Assembly (NCBI GenBank): GCA_002966495.1
Contig: CP016490.1
Coordinates: forward strand, 3,534,001-3,598,000
DNA from: Halomonas sp. GFAJ-1
GTDB lineage: Bacteria > Pseudomonadota > Gammaproteobacteria > Pseudomonadales > Halomonadaceae
DNA: 64,000 bases
Direction of reading: 5' to 3'
Below the pieces are notes generated by a model. That model did not search any database. It saw only the letters and a list, made by a program, of their open reading frames with translations, and was not told where the DNA came from. Position numbers and translations under genes: made by a program. Numbering within the stretch: position 1 is the stretch's first letter; each line of letters starts with the position of its first letter. Shown in pieces: positions 24,508 to 33,344 of this stretch.

Positions 24508-25431
24508 ATGTACGATTTTGATGAACTCGCCGCCTTTAACGACATAATGACCACCGGCAGTTTGACGCGCAGCGCACAGAAGCTCGGGCTTGCAAAATCT
24601 ACCTTAAGCCGCCGGATTAGCCAGTTAGAGGCTCGTCTCAACCAACCGCTGCTGCGGCGCCAAGCAAATCGTTTGATTCCTACCGAAGCGGGCCTGCTGT
24701 TTCACCACTACTGCATCGAGTTACTGGCCATGGCCGCCCACAGCCAAGAGGCCTTAGCAGAGCTGCGCGAGGAGATCAGCGGTAAAGTCACGTTAGAGGT
24801 ACACGGCGCCCTGGCTCGGGGGTGGATAGCGGGGGTAATAGATGCATTTTTAACCCGTTACCCCAAAATCGAGCTAACGCTGCATACCCGGGAAAGGCCG
24901 CCGACGAAGATGCAAAGCAACAGCGTGCACATTTGGCTAGGCGCCCCCCATGAGTGCGGCCTGAATCAAGAGCGTTTAGGCCATCTCACCCGTGGTCTTT
25001 ACGCCAACCCGCGCTACCTGGGTAATGTAGGAACCCCGCAGCATCCCAACGAGCTTGACGCACACGCCTGGATCGACCTACTGGACACCGCCTCCAGCGG
25101 CCTCTTACTGCATCATCCAGAACACGCTGACTACCTCTTTAACGCACCCCGCTCGCGGCTACAGGTAGATCTCACAGCGCTGCACATTGATGCCATTGCT
25201 TACGGCCAGGGGATCGGCTTGCTGCCACATTGGTTGGTTGAAGGCCGCGAACGGCACCACCCTGGCGATTTGATAAACTGTTTGCCAGGTTGGGAGCCTG
25301 CCCCACTTCCCGTCACGCTACTGTATGCCTATGGGCACCACTCTCGCCGGGTAAACGCTCTACTGGCGTTTCTGCGCGAGCAGGTACCCGCCGCGTGGCA
25401 AACCCGTACGGAAGCCGTTCACTCTGGTTAA
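24508..25431 (+). CDS. LysR-family transcriptional regulator
   Basis: DNA-binding regulator of 307 residues. The N-terminal winged helix-turn-helix (MYDFDELAAFNDIMTTGSLTRSAQKLGLAKSTLSRRISQLEARLNQPLLRR) is followed by a LysR substrate-binding region starting near residue 90 (GKVTLEVHGALARGWIAGVIDAFLTRYPKIELTLH). I start at the ATG at 24508; an in-frame GTG at 24496 is possible and neither has a clear ribosome-binding site. The gene lies 69 bases upstream of an AEC carrier on the same strand and may control it or the iron receptor; neither is shown. Confidence 0.88.
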   Translation: MYDFDELAAFNDIMTTGSLTRSAQKLGLAKSTLSRRISQLEARLNQPLLRRQANRLIPTEAGLLFHHYCIELLAMAAHSQEALAELREEISGKVTLEVHGALARGWIAGVIDAFLTRYPKIELTLHTRERPPTKMQSNSVHIWLGAPHECGLNQERLGHLTRGLYANPRYLGNVGTPQHPNELDAHAWIDLLDTASSGLLLHHPEHADYLFNAPRSRLQVDLTALHIDAIAYGQGIGLLPHWLVEGRERHHPGDLINCLPGWEPAPLPVTLLYAYGHHSRRVNALLAFLREQVPAAWQTRTEAVHSG

Positions 25432-25500
25432 GAGGTTCGCCTTGCCAGTTAGCCGCCTAATTATCCACAATAGGCAGCCGATGATCGTCAAGGAACCTTA

Positions 25501-26376
25501 ATGCTCGCTGAACTCTTCGCCGTCATGGCACCCGTGCTGGCCGGTGCCGGACTGGGCTTTTTATGGGTTCGTCTCGGCCAACCCTACCCGGTCGATTTTG
25601 TGACGCGCCTGGTTTTCAATATTGGCACTCCAGCGTTGGTGCTAGCGTCACTCTCCGGGGCGGCCATCGATGCCAGCACGTTTGGGCAAGTGATGCTGGC
25701 CGCGGCCCTCGTCATTATGAGCATGGGCGCCGCCAGCTTTGCTGTCGCAACATTGCTGCGCCGCGATTGGCGGGTGCTGATTGCGCCGATGATGTACCCC
25801 AACACCGGCAACATGGGACTGCCGGTGGTGCTGTACGCGTTCGGCAGCGCGGGCTTTGCCTACGGTATTACAGTGATGGTGACGGTTTCACTGTTTCAGT
25901 TCACCTTGGGGGCCGTGCTAAGCAGCAGCGGTAGCCCAATCAAAACGCTGCTCAGGACCCCGACGGTGTATGCCATCGTCATTTCCATGGCGCTGCTGCT
26001 CACCGATACCTCACTCCCCTTGTGGATGGCCAACACGGTGGACCTTATGTCAGGCTTTACCGTGCCTCTGATGCTCATCACGCTTGGCGTATCGCTGGCC
26101 AGTATTCAGGTGAAAAGCCTGCGCTCTGGCGTTGGCTTTAGCCTAATCCGTATTCCGCTGGCAGCCGCCGCTGCTTGGTTCATTGCCGGTTGGCTAGGCC
26201 TGCCGCCACTGGCACAGAACATTTTAGTAGTGCAGATGTGTATGCCAGTGGCGGTCTTCAACTACCTGTTTGCCCAACGTGCCCAGCGCGAACCTGCCTA
26301 TGTGGCAAGCCTCGTCTTCTGCTCAACGCTAATGGCGCTGTTCTACTTACCGGCATTGCTGGCGCTACTGATGTAG
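25501..26376 (+). CDS. AEC (auxin efflux carrier) family transporter
   Basis: Inner-membrane secondary carrier of 291 residues with about ten spans in two halves. Family traits include LVFNIGTPALVLASLSG in the second span, MYPNTGNMGLPVVLYAFG (the conserved N-x-G-x-GLP stretch) and VVQMCMPVAVFNYLFAQR in the second half. Bacterial members, such as malonate or malate carriers, transport small organic acids. AAGGAA lies 6 bases before the ATG. Probably in the same transcription unit as the LysR gene. Confidence 0.88.
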   Translation: MLAELFAVMAPVLAGAGLGFLWVRLGQPYPVDFVTRLVFNIGTPALVLASLSGAAIDASTFGQVMLAAALVIMSMGAASFAVATLLRRDWRVLIAPMMYPNTGNMGLPVVLYAFGSAGFAYGITVMVTVSLFQFTLGAVLSSSGSPIKTLLRTPTVYAIVISMALLLTDTSLPLWMANTVDLMSGFTVPLMLITLGVSLASIQVKSLRSGVGFSLIRIPLAAAAAWFIAGWLGLPPLAQNILVVQMCMPVAVFNYLFAQRAQREPAYVASLVFCSTLMALFYLPALLALLM

Positions 26377-26452
26377 CGCCGGGAACCCCCGCCCGTTTAA
26401 GGCAGTCACTGCTAGACTACTACCCTGACTCCGCGCTAACCGAGGACAAACG

Positions 26453-27658
26453 ATGCCCATGCACACCATGCCAACGCGACACCTCATATCCGCTCGACCG
26501 CAAACGACACCGCGCTGCTTGTTACGTGTACTGGCAGCACGTTGGGTAGCTCCCTCGCTGGCGGGTCTACTCTTCGCCAATGCTGCCCACGCGGAGGTGG
26601 TACACAGTGCGCTGGAAACCGATCACTTCGCGATCACCATCGAACGGGTGGCCGAGGGGCTTGAGAATCCCTGGGCGGTGGCGTTTCTTCCCGACGGTCG
26701 CTATCTAGTGAGTGAACGCAGCGGCGCGTTAAACCTTGTTCACGGCACTGGCGAATCGCAACGACTGGCAGGCATGCCAGACGTGAGTCAAAACGGCCAA
26801 GGGGGGCTGCTTGATGTAGTGCTCCACCCAGATTTTGGTGACGGGGAAAACGACTGGATTTACTTTACCTGGAGCAAACCCGATGGCAACGCTAGCCGCT
26901 CAGCACTGTCCCGAGTGAAGTGGCAAGGCGATACGCTTGGTGAAGTAGAGCACTTGTTTGAGCAAGATCGCGCTTCCTCACCCGGACGCCATTACGGCTC
27001 ACGGTTGGCATGGCTAGAGGACGGCACCCTACTGATGAGCATTGGCGACCGCGGGACCACCTCGCGTGCCCAGCAGAGCGACGATCATGCAGGCACGACG
27101 CTACGGCTGACCGATACCGGCGGCGTACCCAGCGATAACCCCTTTGTTGATGACGACAGTACCTTGGATGAAATTTACACCCTGGGTAATCGCAATATTC
27201 AGGGCATGACGGTCTTGAGTAATGGGCAAGCCTGGGTCTCTGAACACGGACCTCGCACCGGCGATGAGCTGAATCTTATTGAGCCAGGCAATAATTACGG
27301 CTGGCCAAAAGTTAGCCAGGGTAATGATTACGCCACTAACCAGCCAATTGGCGTAGACTCTCTACCCGGCATGGTTGACCCGGTCTATGTATTTGAAGGT
27401 CGTTTTGCCCCCTCGGGCTTGGCCGAGGTCACCAGCGCTGCGTTTCATGCTTGGCAAGGGCATTTATTAGCTGGCGGGTTGGCCAGTAATACGCTGCTGC
27501 GCCTAGCGTTAGATGAGGGTCACGTGGTCGATGAAGAGCAAATTCTAAAGGGCGAGTTGGGCAGAATCCGCGATGTGCGCCAAGGGCCGGACGATGCCAT
27601 TTACTTGCTTACCGATAGTAACCAAGGCAGTCTTTATCGCTTGCAGGCGGCGAACTAA
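26453..27658 (+). CDS. PQQ-dependent soluble aldose/sugar dehydrogenase (YliI-type)
   Basis: Periplasmic six-bladed beta-propeller of 401 residues. A long signal peptide ends near residue 47 (LFANAAHA). The GH-type propeller begins ERVAEGLENPWAVAFLPDGRYLVSERSG and contains GGLLDVVLHPDFGDGENDWIYFTWS, the catalytic-His region SSPGRHYGSRLAW, LGNRNIQGM and WVSEHGPRTGDELNLIEPGNNYGWP, all typical of the soluble glucose dehydrogenase family, which uses pyrroloquinoline quinone. GAGGA precedes the ATG. No PQQ synthesis genes lie in this window, so cofactor supply is unknown. Confidence 0.88.
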   Translation: MPMHTMPTRHLISARPQTTPRCLLRVLAARWVAPSLAGLLFANAAHAEVVHSALETDHFAITIERVAEGLENPWAVAFLPDGRYLVSERSGALNLVHGTGESQRLAGMPDVSQNGQGGLLDVVLHPDFGDGENDWIYFTWSKPDGNASRSALSRVKWQGDTLGEVEHLFEQDRASSPGRHYGSRLAWLEDGTLLMSIGDRGTTSRAQQSDDHAGTTLRLTDTGGVPSDNPFVDDDSTLDEIYTLGNRNIQGMTVLSNGQAWVSEHGPRTGDELNLIEPGNNYGWPKVSQGNDYATNQPIGVDSLPGMVDPVYVFEGRFAPSGLAEVTSAAFHAWQGHLLAGGLASNTLLRLALDEGHVVDEEQILKGELGRIRDVRQGPDDAIYLLTDSNQGSLYRLQAAN

Positions 27659-27743
27659 TCAACTGCTATGTTGCGCTTGGAAAAAGGGCAAGTGTTGTTT
27701 ATGAGCCCTGTTTTATAACCACCTACACGAACACGGATGCTCG

Positions 27744-29189
27744 ATGCGACTACGTAACTTGATTATCTTAACAGTGATTTTCCCGCTGTTTATCGTATTG
27801 GTGGTGTTTAGTCTTGTGGCTATTAAGTCCCTGGAAGATAACGTTCGCTCCAAGCTACAAACGGAAGTCGAAATTATAACCCGAGCGCTGAGTTCCTCAT
27901 TGAGCTACGCCGTCGCCCGGGATAGCGGGACGCCATTGGAAGAGGCGCTGCAATCCGCCTTCTCTTTCCACCGCATCTACGGCGCTTACGTGTTTGATAC
28001 CCAAGGTCGGGAGGTCTACGGACTTGGGCTGGGTAAAAACCTGTTTACTCCAGAAGAGATCCGCCAAGTTATCGAGCGAGACGATCTTTACAGTAACTAT
28101 CGCCAGCATGAAGGGTGGAACTACTACTCCGCATTGACGCCACTACGCAACCAGGACGGCACGGTTCAAGGCGTGCTTCAGGTGAACCGACTCAATACGG
28201 GCATCGAGAATTACACCGGCTTTATTAGTATTGTTGCGGTACTGGTGTTTGTCATCGGCGCGGCGGGTATTGTTTTCAGTATTTGGTGGGGGTTTCGCCA
28301 CTATATCGAGCGGCCACTCAACCGCCTGCTACACGTAATGCTATTAGTAGAAGGTGGCGACCGCAGCCAGCGTGCAACAGAGGATGGCCCATCGGAGTAC
28401 CGCCGCTTAGCCTCCGGCCTTAACGGTATGTTAGACGCCATGGCAGAAAAAGACCGCGATATTGACGCCCGCCAACGGCGTGAGATTGAGCTGGAAAAAC
28501 GCCTACGCAAATCTAAAAAGCTTGCCGAACTAGGCGTACTTGCTGCCGGGGTTGCCCATGAAATCGGCGCACCGCTCACCGTTATTAACGGTCAAGCTCA
28601 GCGCTTAGCGCGCCGGGATGTCATTGGCGATGACGAACGGGCAAAACTGGGACGCATACGTGGGGAAGTTGAACGGATTGTTGAAATTGTCCGCCAACTG
28701 ATGGAGTTAGGCCGGCAACATAACGTAGAGAAAGGTAATCAAGCCCTCGATCAGCTTATTCTAAGCGCCAGCGAGTTAGTGGAAGAGGAGCTTGAGCCTA
28801 GAAATATTCGCTTAGACATTGATCTTCCTTCCCCTTCACCCCATTTATTGGTTAACGGGCAGCAAATTGTGCAGGTGTTAACCAATTTACTACGCAATGC
28901 CGCCCAAGCGCCTGACGTGAGCCGTATTCAGGTGCGTGCAGCACAGCATGGTGAGGAGTTAACGCTGTGGGTAGAAGACGACGGGCCGGGCATCCCCCCA
29001 TCAGATCACCACAAAGTATTTGACCCTTTCTTCACCACTAAACCAGTGGGCCAAGGAAGCGGGTTGGGGCTTTCGATGGTGCATCGCATTATTAACGACC
29101 ACGGCGGGACGATTGGTGTATTTAGCAGCGGCCTTGGTGGCGCTGGCTTTGAAATTACACTCCCCCTTAGTGAAACCGCATCCGCTTGA
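27744..29189 (+). CDS. Sensor histidine kinase of an NtrBC-like pair
   Basis: Membrane sensor kinase of 481 residues: span 1 at 6-28, a periplasmic domain of about 130 residues, span 2 at 158-181, a HAMP-like linker, then a dimerisation domain with phospho-acceptor His272 in AAGVAHEIGAPLTVI. The usual Asn of HEIxNPL is Ala, as in some NtrB/ZraS-type kinases. The ATPase has N box NLLRNAAQA, G1 VEDDGPGIP, F box FDPFFTTK and G2 GSGLGLSMVH. The response-regulator gene starts 12 bases after its stop. The signal is unknown; the sugar dehydrogenase gene ends 85 bases upstream. Confidence 0.92.
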   Translation: MRLRNLIILTVIFPLFIVLVVFSLVAIKSLEDNVRSKLQTEVEIITRALSSSLSYAVARDSGTPLEEALQSAFSFHRIYGAYVFDTQGREVYGLGLGKNLFTPEEIRQVIERDDLYSNYRQHEGWNYYSALTPLRNQDGTVQGVLQVNRLNTGIENYTGFISIVAVLVFVIGAAGIVFSIWWGFRHYIERPLNRLLHVMLLVEGGDRSQRATEDGPSEYRRLASGLNGMLDAMAEKDRDIDARQRREIELEKRLRKSKKLAELGVLAAGVAHEIGAPLTVINGQAQRLARRDVIGDDERAKLGRIRGEVERIVEIVRQLMELGRQHNVEKGNQALDQLILSASELVEEELEPRNIRLDIDLPSPSPHLLVNGQQIVQVLTNLLRNAAQAPDVSRIQVRAAQHGEELTLWVEDDGPGIPPSDHHKVFDPFFTTKPVGQGSGLGLSMVHRIINDHGGTIGVFSSGLGGAGFEITLPLSETASA

Positions 29190-29200
29190 GGACAACGTTT

Positions 29201-30604
29201 GTGACCCATCAGGAACCCCTTTTACCTTTATTGGTGGTGGAGGATGACGCCGCTATACGTGAGTTATTAGAAGAAGAGCTCAACGACGCGGGCTACGAAA
29301 CGCTAGGCGTTCCCAGTGCTGAAGACGCCCTGGCACTTCTTAGCCACACACCTGTGGCGATGATGATTACGGATGTACGCCTTCCTGGAATGACCGGCAT
29401 CCAGCTTCTTCAGCAGCTGCGTAATAGCGGCAGCGAACTTGGCATTATCGTTATAACCGCATTTGGCACGATTGATCAGGCAGTAGAAGCACTTAAGCTG
29501 GGTGCAGATGATTTTCTTACCAAACCACTCGATCTAGACGCCATTCGCGAGGCCGTATTTCGTGTACTGGAGCGCCAGCGTTTGTCGCTTTACCATGAAG
29601 AGGCCGAGCTTAGCCATTTCCATGGCATTGTAGGCAAAAGCAATGTCATGCAGTCCCTGTTTCACGATGCCTCAAGGCTTGCCAAAAGCGATGCGCCCAT
29701 TCTGATCCTGGGTGAAAGCGGTACCGGTAAAGAGCTACTTGCCCGCGCCATTCATCAAGAAAGCCCCCGCCACGATGCACCGTTTGTGCCGGTTAACTGC
29801 GCCAGCATTCCTGCAGACCTGATGGAAAGCGAGTTTTTTGGTCATGTTAAAGGGGCGTTTACCGGCGCTAACGAAGCCAAGAAAGGGCTTTTCCATAGCG
29901 CTCAAGGCGGCAGCCTGTTTCTAGATGAAATTGGTGAAATGCCCATTAACCTACAAGCCAAGTTACTGCGTGCATTACAGGAAAAAACCGTGCGCCCGGT
30001 GGGGGGCGAGCGCGAAGAAGCCGTAGATGTGCGCATTATTGCTGCCACGCACCGGAATCTTGAGAAGGAGATCGAGCAAGAGAATTTTCGCAGCGATTTA
30101 TTCTACCGCCTAGAAACCTTTTCGTTACGCATTCCACCGCTACGAGAGCGTGGTAGCGACATCGAGCATCTGATTTTTGCACTAATTGACAAGCTAGCAG
30201 ACGCTCAGGGCAAACACATTGAGCAGATCGAATCAGACGCACTTAATAGCCTGTTGAGCTATACCTACCCTGGAAATGTACGCGAGCTTGAAAATGCCAT
30301 TATGCGTGCTGTCACGTTAAGCGAGGAAGGGGTTCTGCAGCACCAAGACCTACCCGAACGGCTACGTGAACAAACCAGCCAAGAAAGCGTGAGTGAAATG
30401 GCACCGACGGTAAGTGGTGAAGTGTTACCCGGCAACCACGTGCCAGCACCGACTCCCACACGCTGGCCCAGCCTGGAAGAGGTGGAGAAACGTTATATTC
30501 GAAAAGTGCTTGAAGCTACCGGCGGCAACAAACGTCGCACAGCTGAAGTACTGGGCATTGCTCGTCGAACACTCTACCGTCGCCTGGAAGATGACGGGGA
30601 ATAG
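29201..30604 (+). CDS. Sigma-54-dependent response regulator (NtrC family)
   Basis: Cytosolic activator of 467 residues. The receiver domain has acidic pocket VVEDD and phospho-acceptor Asp in MMITDVRLPGMTG (about residue 58). The AAA+ domain has Walker A GESGTGKE, sigma-54 contact loop GAFTGA, Walker B SLFLDEIGEMP and the second region of homology RSDLFYRL. The Fis-type helix-turn-helix is at the C-terminus (GGNKRRTAEVLGIARRTLYRRL). It therefore activates sigma-54 promoters when phosphorylated. I choose the GTG at 29201, with GAGGA 8 bases upstream overlapping the kinase stop; a TTG at 29186 is less likely. Confidence 0.92.
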   Translation: MTHQEPLLPLLVVEDDAAIRELLEEELNDAGYETLGVPSAEDALALLSHTPVAMMITDVRLPGMTGIQLLQQLRNSGSELGIIVITAFGTIDQAVEALKLGADDFLTKPLDLDAIREAVFRVLERQRLSLYHEEAELSHFHGIVGKSNVMQSLFHDASRLAKSDAPILILGESGTGKELLARAIHQESPRHDAPFVPVNCASIPADLMESEFFGHVKGAFTGANEAKKGLFHSAQGGSLFLDEIGEMPINLQAKLLRALQEKTVRPVGGEREEAVDVRIIAATHRNLEKEIEQENFRSDLFYRLETFSLRIPPLRERGSDIEHLIFALIDKLADAQGKHIEQIESDALNSLLSYTYPGNVRELENAIMRAVTLSEEGVLQHQDLPERLREQTSQESVSEMAPTVSGEVLPGNHVPAPTPTRWPSLEEVEKRYIRKVLEATGGNKRRTAEVLGIARRTLYRRLEDDGE

Positions 30605-30695
30605 CCTTAATGCCCCTATCCAAAATGCCCCTATCCAACCTATGTCATAAGCAAGACGTCTTTAGCCAGAAAAATGTTATCCCGTAAACGACGAT

Positions 30696-30729
30696 CGCCA
30701 TAGCTAAGCCCCTGGGCGTCGCTATGGCG
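30696..30729. other. Hairpin of unknown role in the intergenic region
   Basis: CGCCATAGC (30696-30704) pairs perfectly with GCTATGGCG (30721-30729) across a 16-base loop between the response regulator and a convergent lipoprotein gene. There is no T-run on either side, so it is not a clear terminator. Confidence 0.35.
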
Positions 30730-30782
30730 GAGTACATTCATCGTGTAGGAAACAAGTGTTCTACTACCCCTGTTACATAACC

Positions 30783-30980
30783 TTATAGGTCATCGCTTGG
30801 CGCTTCACCAGCGTCTTCATTAGACATGGGGCCCTGGCTCATTGGTTGCTCGGGCTCTGGCTGGGCTTCTTCGTTTGGAGGCGAGTCACCGCCACAGCCT
30901 GCAAGCCCTAGGGTACCGAGGGCTAACATTGCGCTAAGCAGTAAGGCGCTTATACGGCGACTCGGGTGGGTAGACATCAT
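30783..30980 (-). CDS. Small acidic lipoprotein, 65 aa
   Basis: Type II signal peptide with lipobox LGLAGC, so the mature lipoprotein is only about 37 residues (CGGDSPPNEEAQPEPEQP then MSQGPMSNEDAGEAPSDDL). It is strongly acidic and Pro-rich, without a recognisable domain. AAGGAGC precedes the ATG by 6 bases. It resembles a shorter version of the acidic lipoprotein encoded about 280 bases upstream on the same strand. Function unknown; a disordered envelope tether or halophilic surface protein is possible. Confidence 0.75.
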   Translation of the reverse strand: MMSTHPSRRISALLLSAMLALGTLGLAGCGGDSPPNEEAQPEPEQPMSQGPMSNEDAGEAPSDDL

Positions 30981-31152
30981 GTCGTGCTCCTTCCTTTGAT
31001 TTGAGGGGGTGTGCTAACCGCCTTTTCAACATAGCGGCTTACTGGATCATTTACCAAATTCAACGTCTGTCCCTCAACACTAGTCACTTAATTACAGTTA
31101 GCAGGCAGAGCCCCGGCGAAATTGAATCACTAATGAGTGGCTATCACAGCGA

Positions 31153-31178
31153 CAAAAAAACCCCCGCGGGCGCGAGGG
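31153..31178 (-). terminator. Rho-independent terminator downstream of the acidic lipoprotein gene
   Basis: On the minus strand CCCTCGC, loop GCCC, GCGGGGG (one U-G pair) is followed by seven T. It lies about 80 bases past the stop of the 133-aa lipoprotein gene, separating it from the 65-aa one. Confidence 0.75.
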
Positions 31179-31182
31179 AAAA

Positions 31183-31240
31183 GGATGATAAACCGTGTGG
31201 GGCAGCCGCAGGGAACAGACAGCTGTATCGGCTTATCATC
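31183..31240. other. Long-range inverted repeat in the 3' untranslated region
   Basis: GATGATAA-A-CCG (31185-31195) is complementary, apart from the unpaired base, to CGG-C-TTATCATC (31229-31240), enclosing about 33 bases with smaller pairings (CAGCTG). Together with the terminator at 31153 it would give a structured 3' end on the minus-strand transcript, possibly a stability element or a small RNA. Confidence 0.35.
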
Positions 31241-31257
31241 GTAGGGAGCGGTAACAA

Positions 31258-31659
31258 TTACTGGCCTTGAGTTAACTCATCGTCATCATCATCTGCACCG
31301 GGCATAGGTTCGGCGCCTTCACCAAAACCTGGCTCTTCGTCAGGATCAGTGGTATTCATACCTGGTTCTTCACCTGGCATAGGCTCTTGAGAAGAAGCTG
31401 CATTCTCGTCTAGGGCAGGATCATCCATCGTGGGGTCTTGCATGCCTGGATCATCTGTCATGGCAGGTTCATCACCCATGGCAGGTGCTTGACCATTTGT
31501 GGTTGCATCCTGCTCCATCGGCTCTGGCTGCTGCGCTGGTGGTAACTCATCATCGTTATTACCACAACCTGCAAGCGCCAAGGTGCTTACGGTAGCCGCC
31601 AACATGCAAAGCGTTAATACGCGTGGGCGCTTGATGGCCGATTTCGTTTGCTTATCCAT
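31258..31659 (-). CDS. Acidic lipoprotein, 133 aa
   Basis: Type II signal peptide with lipobox LALAGC at about residues 27-32, then a low-complexity mature chain of about 100 residues rich in Asp, Glu, Pro, Met and Gly, with loosely repeated DEPAMTDDPGMQDPTMDDPALDE units and a terminal run of Asp (GADDDDDEL). No known domain. GGAGG precedes the ATG. Such compositions suit a halophile's periplasm and could bind cations, but no function can be assigned. It is related in layout to the neighbouring 65-aa lipoprotein. Confidence 0.78.
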   Translation of the reverse strand: MDKQTKSAIKRPRVLTLCMLAATVSTLALAGCGNNDDELPPAQQPEPMEQDATTNGQAPAMGDEPAMTDDPGMQDPTMDDPALDENAASSQEPMPGEEPGMNTTDPDEEPGFGEGAEPMPGADDDDDELTQGQ

Positions 31660-31739
31660 AAGGCTTGCCTCCGTTAAAACTTATATAAATCGCTAATGCA
31701 GCGACTGCTTAATTCCACAAATAACACATATCTGCACAT

Positions 31740-31925
31740 GTATTTATTTGCATGCATCGCCTATTGAGAGCTAAGGCAGCGTCCTACATTTTGCGTTAAA
31801 CAATTAACATTTAAAGATTGCATTAAAACCTAAACACCACCCTTCATATAACATGCCAAAGAACATAAAAAAATAAAAAAATATTTAAAATCAATAATTT
31901 ATAAAAATAAAAATAAAGAGACAAC
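31740..31925. other. AT-rich leader upstream of the betaine importer operon
   Basis: This part of the 480-base gap between the lipoprotein gene and proV is far richer in A and T than its surroundings, with A-tracts at 31867-31890 and 31905-31918 in near-helical spacing, suggesting curved DNA. No gene is seen in it. In E. coli, curved AT-rich DNA near proU binds H-NS and gives osmotic control; the parallel is inference. Confidence 0.5.
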
Positions 31926-31998
31926 CTCATGATTTCACTACATGGCTGGGTTAATTTTGACACATGTAGCGTTTGTTGCCCGCCCGCCCTGGGCCTTT

Positions 31999-32027
31999 GT
32001 GACACATGCCCCTCACTTATGTATAAT
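31999..32027 (+). promoter_or_regulatory. Candidate sigma-70 promoter of proV
   Basis: A perfect TATAAT -10 element lies at 32022-32027 and a GTGACA -35-like element at 31999-32004, 17 bases apart. The start codon of proV follows 115 bases later. Confidence 0.5.
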
Positions 32028-32141
32028 AATTGTTAATACATTTACACAGTTAACATTAACTTATTCTTATGAATCGACGCCTGTGACTGCTTTTAAAAGC
32101 AATTGGCGTAAGAGGGTTCATATCCATAAAAGGCATCACTG

Positions 32142-33344
32142 ATGGAAGAGACACGCCCTGTCAAAATTCAAGTGCGCGGCTTGAGCAAAGTATTTGGCAA
32201 GCAGCCTCAAAAAGCATTGGAGCTACGTAATCAGGGGTTGAATCGCTCAGATATTCTTGAAAAAACCGGCCAGACCTTGGGCCTATCGAATATCTCCTTC
32301 GATGTCTTTGAAGGCGAGCTACTGGTTATCATGGGCTTGTCAGGCTCCGGCAAATCAACCTTAATCCGCTGCCTTAATCGCCTTATTGATACCACCGAAG
32401 GCGAGATCATTATTGACGGTGAAAACATTCCTGCGCTGGGGGAAAAAGCGCTGCTGGAGTGCCGCCGTCGCCACTTCTCTATGGTATTTCAGAACTTCGC
32501 GCTCTTTCCCCACCGTACCGTGCGGCAAAACGCCGAGTTTGGGCTTGAAATTCGCGGGGTAGATAAAGCAGAGCGTCAGAAAACTGCTCAGACCGCCCTT
32601 ACCCAGGTGGGGCTTGATGGCTGGGAAGAAGCGTACCCTAATCAACTTTCTGGCGGCATGCAGCAGCGCGTTGGCCTTGCCCGAGCACTAGCGAACGACT
32701 CCAGCGTATTGTTGATGGATGAAGCATTTTCAGCACTTGACCCATTAATACGTAAAGACATGCAGCAAGAGCTTATTCAACTGCAGTCTAAAATGCAGAA
32801 AACCACGGTCTTCATCACCCACGACTTAGACGAAGCACTCAATATTGGCGACCGCATCGTGCTGTTGAAAGATGGTGAAATCGTCCAGATCGGCACCCCT
32901 GAAGAGATTTTAACGAAGCCTGCTGACGACTACGTTCGCCGCTTTATTGAAGGGGTCGACCGCTCAAGAATACTAACTGCTGAAAGCGCCATGCGACCGG
33001 TACGCACCACTGCCCGCGACAGCGATGGCCCACGAACCGCTCTACACCGAATGCGTGACCATAGTATTGATTCGATCTATGTCACCGACCGAGATCGACG
33101 CCTCATCGGTTTGCTGGAAGCCGAGATGGCCAGTAGTGCCATTGAGGCCAAATCAGAAACCATTACCCATCACCTGACACAGGATTTCCGAAAAGTGCTT
33201 CCTGATGAGCCGCTGCATAACCTATTTGCCATGTTCAACGACAAAAGTTTTCCTATTGCCGTCGTTGATGAGCAGCAGCGACTGCTTGGCGTGGTGGTGA
33301 AAGGAGCAGTTTTGGATGAACTCGCACGAGCAGGAGAGCAGTAA
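32142..33344 (+). CDS. proV: Glycine betaine/proline ABC importer ATPase with CBS domains
   Basis: Cytosolic ATPase of 400 residues energising uptake of quaternary-amine osmolytes. It shows the ProV-type N-terminus (VRGLSKVFGKQPQKALELRNQGLNRSDILEKTGQTLGLSNISFDV), Walker A GLSGSGKST, Q-loop VFQNFALFPHRTV, signature LSGGMQQRVGLARAL, Walker B VLLMDEAFSALDPLIR and H-loop FITHDLDEA. The C-terminal 120 residues form two CBS-like repeats, which in OpuA-type importers sense ionic strength or cyclic dinucleotides. Its stop overlaps the proW start by one base (TAATG). Operon order proV-proW-proX is conserved. Confidence 0.92.
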   Translation: MEETRPVKIQVRGLSKVFGKQPQKALELRNQGLNRSDILEKTGQTLGLSNISFDVFEGELLVIMGLSGSGKSTLIRCLNRLIDTTEGEIIIDGENIPALGEKALLECRRRHFSMVFQNFALFPHRTVRQNAEFGLEIRGVDKAERQKTAQTALTQVGLDGWEEAYPNQLSGGMQQRVGLARALANDSSVLLMDEAFSALDPLIRKDMQQELIQLQSKMQKTTVFITHDLDEALNIGDRIVLLKDGEIVQIGTPEEILTKPADDYVRRFIEGVDRSRILTAESAMRPVRTTARDSDGPRTALHRMRDHSIDSIYVTDRDRRLIGLLEAEMASSAIEAKSETITHHLTQDFRKVLPDEPLHNLFAMFNDKSFPIAVVDEQQRLLGVVVKGAVLDELARAGEQ

